Source of the DNA: Entophlyctis helioformis
Lineage: Eukaryota; Chytridiomycota; Chytridiomycetes; Chytridiales; Chytriomycetaceae
DNA length: 11,283 nt
Direction of reading: 5' to 3'
NCBI GenBank assembly: GCA_025526915.1
Contig: JAHLKH010000457.1
Span: forward strand, 1 to 11,283
Of the stretch, positions 6,154 through 11,283 are shown piece after piece; the first letter of the stretch is position 1; each line of letters opens with the position of its first letter. A model generated the notes under the pieces. The model had not been told where the DNA came from, made no database searches, and was given only the letters and a program-made list of their open reading frames with translations. A program made the position numbers and the translations under genes.

Positions 6154-6392
6154 AGTGTGTGCAACCACCACACTGCCACCTCAATCCCGACAAACCCCAA
6201 AAACAATATGAAAACACCACACTGCTCTGCAGTCTGACCGATGTGGTCAATGGCCAGGATGTGATTCAAGGAAGGATGTGACGGCTGGTGGTTGGTGGGA
6301 CAAGCTGCCCGCTGAGCTGCCAACGGCTGTTGTTATAACGACGTTCAAAGCAGCGTGGACATACCCGCTATCATTGACAGACACGACCAGGG
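6154..6392. other. Short intergenic region between U2 and the PPR gene 3' end
   Basis: I see no gene here. U2 (plus strand) and the PPR gene (minus strand) converge on these 239 bases, so both 3' ends are formed here. No clear snRNA 3' box or hairpin was recognised. Confidence 0.5.
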
Positions 6393-9300
6393 TCAACGTG
6401 CGTTTATTCCATCGTCGTCCAAAAGCGAGCTCACAATGGCAACGAGATCGGCCATGCGCTGACGGTCCTCGGCTGCAGTCGACGCCTTTTGCACGTCGCC
6501 GATCAAGCGCGCAAGCCTTGCCCTGTGGGCCATACACAGCTGGTGCTCGTTGCGCCACACTGGCGGCAGTACCGTCAGCAGCAGCTTGCTGTCCACAACA
6601 GCATGGATGAGTCCGCCGTCCGTCCGCTTCAGATGCTCCACATTGAGCAACATATCAAACGCTTCGTCGTGGTATCCCATGCGGCAGAGCGCCTCGGCGT
6701 ACGAGCACAGAATGCCGCCAGTGACAACAGGGACCAGATCGCGCCGTGACAGGACCGTGTGCCACGCGTCGTCAAGAATGCGGCGGTCGCTGCTGTGGAA
6801 TCCAATCGCATCCAAGTACGTGGCCGCAAGAGCTGGCACAAACATCACGGGCATCGCTGTCGCCGGCAGCCGAGGCCGGCCGCGCCAGTCTTGGTCCACG
6901 CACGACCGCCAGACGCGCGTTGCTCCGTCAAAGTCCTTGCCGAGATTGTATGCCTTGAGAAGCACGGCCATGAGGCTGACGTCAATGGCCATGCCGGCCT
7001 GGATGGCATCCTGGATGATCGTCTCGCAGGTGGCCGGGTCACCGAGAATCGCATAGTAGTCCATGGCCGACGCCAGTACGAGCCGAGTGATGGGAACCCC
7101 ATGCGACCGCATCTCTTGGAGGATGCTGTATGGATCGAGCCGCGCGTCGACTGCCGATGGCTCCGCAGCCAGCGCTCCTTGGCTGTCGCCACCTTGGCGT
7201 CTGCCTAGGTCCGAGTGTTTCTCGGCCGCCCCTTGGATGGCCACGAGCAGCGCCTTCCATGACTCGTAGCCAAGAGGCTTGCCGGTCGTGTCCATGTGGC
7301 TGGCATAGAGGCGGTCGAACCACTCGCGGGCATGGCGCGGCCCGTGCGTGATGCCTGTGACATACACAATCCTGTCCACCGTCTCGGAGTGGATCCACAC
7401 ACGCGGCGAGACGGCCTTGACCTCGTCAAAGAACTGAATCGCAGACTCGAAGCCAGTCGTGGTGCCGTCCGACGAGACACTCGGCCGGCTCGTTTGGCAG
7501 AGCCATTCCAGCATGGCGGCAGAGAGCGCTGGCGACGGGCCAGGCAAGTAGTCTCGTGCAATGGTGTACCACTGCCACACGCCAGCCACGTCACCGGCAG
7601 CCATGTGCGCGCGGACCACAAACGACAGCTCGGCATCGGTCCGGTGCCGTCCTGGTCCCATCAAACGAATAGTGTGTGTTCAAGCACGCCACGGCTCCCT
7701 CTGCGTCACCGGTCGATGCATACGCACGAAGCAGAGCAACGTGGATGGATGCGAGATAGCCAGGGACGGTATGCTGCCGAGGGGCCATGGATGGATCCAG
7801 CTCATCGAGACCGCTTTCTTGCTTCCCTGGGATCGCCGCCTGCAGACGCGCATCAATAACATGGCGCGATGCCGCCCGCCATTCAGAGAAACTCGGCAAA
7901 CCGAGCCAGTGCACTCTCCTTGTCTTTTGCCAAGGCGTGTGTCGTGATCATGAAGAGGACCGCCGACAGGACTTGACTGACCAGGTTCTCCTCCTCGTCC
8001 TCTGCCTCGATCTTGTTCAAGGTCGGTTTGGCGCTCGCGACAGTGTCCTGGCGGCGATCAATGTCCAGAACCGTGCGTGTCGGGCCAACCAGTCTTGCGA
8101 TTGGGGTGGAGAGCATCTCTTGATACGCTTGGACTGCGCCGCGGAGGTCGCCCAGCACAACAAGGCTCTTGATACGGGCCTTGAATAGGGTCGCTGGATG
8201 GACGATGCCACGATCCCGCAGCACACTCACACAGTGCTCGATGGCCTGAACGTCTCCGCGCATCGAGGCCGTGTCCATAAAGACGTACACAAACAGTGGC
8301 TCCAACTTGACGCCTGAGGAAACAGCCTCGTCAAAGACGCGCTTGCAGCGAGCCCAGTCTGGCTCGCCCGTCTCGTCCTGACAGAGCATGTACATTGTGT
8401 ACACGAGCGACGTGGGCTGGACGCCGCACGACAGCATGTCCGCCCACACGCGCTCCAGTGCCTGCGCGTCGCCAAGAACACGTCCGGCATGGCGAAGGAG
8501 CGGAAAGTAGGCCCACGTCGTGAGCTCAAAGTTTGGGATCGCCTTGGCACGCTCGACCTCGGCACACGCGTCCCTGAAGCCAATCCGCGGGTCCTTGTGG
8601 AGCAGCAGTGCTTTGAGAATCATGGACAGCGTCTGCATGCGGTACTCGATGCCAGGCAGCTCGACGAGGAGCCTGGCTGCTGACGGCGTGGATGGAATGA
8701 CCTTGTTGACGTTGCTCCCAACAACACGCGTGATCTGTGCCTTGTCGAGGCCGAGTATCTTTAGGCGTTGCATGATACGCACGACTCGCTCGGTGTCGAC
8801 GCTCTTGATAGCAGCCTGCAGCCTGCGCAACTCGGTGCCTGCCAACGCCGTCCTGAACGACTGCAGTGCTGCTCGATTTGCAGACGCATTGTCAGATTGC
8901 TGGGCTGCGGCTGTAGACAGTGCATAGCGCAGCGTCTCAATGACGGCGTCGCGCTGCTGCTTGGCAATCTCCGAGTCGGCCGCGTGGGTATCAACAGGCT
9001 TGCTCAAAGACTGCGGCCGGTGCCGCTGCTGATGATGCCGATGCTTTTGCGCATGGGTTTTGGCGTAGGCAACGAGCGCGGCATCGGGAACAGCCATGAT
9101 GTAGGACCAGAGATCCTCAAACAGCTCCTTGGCTTGCTCGGATGTCTGGCATCCGCTAAACAAACCGCCAACGAGCCAGGCATTCGCAGGAACCATCGTC
9201 TGCTGCTTGACCACCGACCAAAGGAACGGCATGCACCCCAGAATCTTGTTCTTGTGGCACATGGATATCATGCTTGTGACCAGCGCGTTGCTGATCAAGG

Positions 9301-11283
9301 TGGCATGGTCGGATGCGACTGCTGCTAAATCGCCCATGATGCGATCGCCAAACGCACAGGACTCGGGCGACGCAGGATCTCTGTTGTATGTGCTGAGGAG
9401 CTTCATCGTCGTCTCGCGCCAGAAACTAACCAGCTTGTCGGCGCTCTGGCCTCTATGAACGGCGTTCGGTTTACGAGCGAGTTCCGAGGCAGCGATAATC
9501 GTCGCGGGGTCAAAGAGAATGCTGTGCGCGTGTCCAAGATACCCGTGCATGATAAGCGATCTTGCCAAGAGAACCAGCAGGGACATCCGTGATGTTTGTG
9601 ATTGGCCCCGATCCGGCGTACGCTTGGTATCGGCGACTGTGTGGAGTGGCGCCAGCAGATACGCTGGACTGGGCATGGTTTGGGACGGCTGAGCGTTCAA
9701 AATGTCCATCTTCTTGACAATCATGGGCTCGAACCCAGCGTCGTTTGTTTTGGCGGCAAGCAACGTAGCTGACAGCAGTCCAAGGTCGCGGCGGATGGGA
9801 ATGCCGTACTTGTGCATCAGACCAAAGTAGACGTGGCCAGCTGTGGCGCGTCCATCTGCAACTGCTTGCTCGAGCTTGCTTTCCAGGACTGCGGCTGGGT
9901 CCGCAGTGCGTGATAGGCTAGAGCTGGAGCTGGAGCTCGAAGTACTCTCGCTGCGTGCAGGCGATCCCCACACGGCCGGCCTGTCAAGCAGAGGAAGCCG
10001 CTTGAGTACCTGGTCCACAAACCTCGCAGCCGCACCAGACTCGATAAATCCGTCCGGCAATGCAGAGCTCCGTGAGAATGCCAACGTCCTGGTACGATCG
10101 CATGCGCCACCGAACAGATCCTCGACAAGATGCACCGCCTGCAGTCTTGCAAAATGGGCGGCGATGGTCTCAAAGACGGCGTATGGAACGTCTGCGTGCC
10201 GATGAGTGACATGATAACACGCAGCCTGCGCATCTTGTGTTGTTTTGCCAGTTGGCGAGGCTGGTGCCATAGTAGAAGATCTCGAGAGCATCCGTGGCAG
10301 TTGGCACGGCAGGCGATGTTGGAGTTGTGGAAGTGACTGACGCAGGTGTGGTGATGGGTGCAGCAGCTGGCAGAGAGTCTGCTTGGCATTCAAGGTGGTC
10401 AGGGAATGGAATGAATCGGCGTTGCCAAACAGACACACTAACCATGCAAAGGGCCAGATCCAGGCGCTGGCTGCACATGCGCTCCTTGAACCAATGCCTG
10501 CAAGAGGCTCGGGCAGTTGCGGCTCCAGCTTGAGAGCTTGCGCCAGTGCATCGGAATCGGCCGTCGTGGCCAACGAACGCAGCACAAGGCTTGCGGCGTC
10601 TTGCAGGCCGGCATCCAGCAGCCGGCGTGCGAGCCGCAGCACTGCAAGGGCATCAGCAATGTCGCCATCCGGTGTGGCTGCGTCTTGCACTTGTTTGCAT
10701 GCGGACCGCGTGAGTTGATGCTGCCCCATGATCCGATCCAGCTTGGCGTGTGCATCGGCAGGCACAATATCACGCCAGCCTTCCCTGAAACCGCGTGGAT
10801 GCGGATGGCGAGGATGGCCTCGAGAAACATGTCTGCTTGAACGAAGCGCACGATTGCATTGGACTCCCGCACGTTCATGTCATCGGCGGTCGATGCTCTC
10901 AACAGGTTTTCGGTCGTGGGCTGGTACGCCTGTGCACCAGCGCGTGCTGCCGGATCCAGGCTCGCCGGCGACGGCCGATCGTTGATGGCAGGCGGCCGAC
11001 TCGTTGGTTTGGGCAGCTTTCGCAGGCGCGACTTGAGCAGCGCGACCGAGGCATCGGCAGAGATCTGATCGAGAGAGCCGCTGCGAGTGGCGACCAGAGT
11101 CTGCCACACTTGGTCGATGCCACGATGGTGGCCGTGACGATCAAAGAGGACAATGAGGTCCGACCATGCTTTGGCATCGATTGGCCGCCGGTACCATCCA
11201 CCGTCCAGCTTGGATGCCAGATGGGCAAGACGGGGGAGCTGTCCTGCAGATTGCATGTCGTTGAACGCATCCAGCCTGCAGAC
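6393..11283 (-). CDS. Long pentatricopeptide-repeat (PPR) protein, 5' end off the right edge, reading frame interrupted
   Basis: Six consecutive minus-strand frames form one PPR-type protein of about 1,600 residues ending at TGA 6395-6393: about 11283-10797, 10797-10498, 10498-10244, 10244-7890, 7889-7658, 7658-6393. Typical helix-pair units are visible: NAIVRFVQADMFLEAILAIR, DADALAVLRLARRLL-like helices, TWAYFPLLRHAGRVLGDAQA, LFVYVFMDTASMRGDVQAIE, SIHVALLRAYASTGDAEGAV, LSFVVRAHMAAGDVAGVW and LMAVLLKAYNLGKDFDGA. A Ser run lies near 9910-9945 and a His-rich linker near 9005-9045. PPR proteins of fungi generally bind mitochondrial RNA in processing, stability or translation; any targeting peptide would be beyond the window. 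The largest intact pieces are 7883-10765 (960 residues) and 6393-7664 (423 residues). No introns fit the changes, so they look like one-base errors or decay. Confidence 0.75.
6403..6408 (-). promoter_or_regulatory. Possible poly(A) signal AATAAA of the PPR gene
   Basis: AATAAA on the minus strand lies within the last codons of the PPR frame, eight bases before its stop codon. If used, the 3' UTR would be very short; it may also be a chance match. Confidence 0.3.

Overview
This is eukaryotic nuclear DNA, GC-rich and compact, most likely from an early-diverging (chytrid-like, zoosporic) fungus. The clues are spliceosomal GT-AG introns of 75-190 nt, a Pol II-type U2 snRNA gene, an intronless nuclear tRNA-Lys, a plant-type LRR surface protein with a Ser/Thr stalk, a very long PPR protein, and a HAC1/XBP1-type bZIP gene with a 20-nt non-spliceosomal intron. 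The species assignment is inference; the gene identities come from motifs and RNA structure.

Layout. Positions 1-3462 (minus strand) hold a secreted-type LRR protein gene of at least 8 exons. Its last visible exon is a huge Thr/Ser/Ala/Asp-rich stalk made of about 72 eight-residue repeats, and it runs off the left edge. Positions 3527-3790 (minus) hold an unassigned coding-like remnant. Positions 3905-3977 (minus) are tRNA-Lys(CTT). Positions 4208-4257 are a promoter element with a perfect ERSE (CCAAT-N9-CCACG). Positions 4372-5432 (plus) are the bZIP gene, whose reading frame only makes sense after removal of a 20-nt intron at 5186-5205, flanked by the twin stem-loops that Ire1 cleaves in HAC1/XBP1 mRNAs. 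Positions 5433-5928 are its 3' flank. Positions 5929-5935 are a TATA box for the U2 snRNA gene at about 5967-6153 (plus). Positions 6393-11283 (minus) are one long PPR-repeat gene, open at its 5' end at the right edge and broken by several single-base frame changes.

The most interesting system is the unfolded-protein-response switch: a HAC1/XBP1-like factor with an ERSE in its own promoter (the element through which NF-Y with ATF6/XBP1 act in animals) and an Ire1-type intron that swaps the C-terminal tail. Conventional gene callers would mis-predict this gene as a 440-residue ORF.

A second theme is data quality. Most frame breaks in the PPR gene and in the remnant sit on homopolymers, and three insertions disturb the stalk repeats near the left edge. 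This resembles long-read consensus error, although real gene decay is not excluded. Nearly all large plus-strand ORFs over 1-2200 are artefacts of a 24-nt repeat lacking stops.
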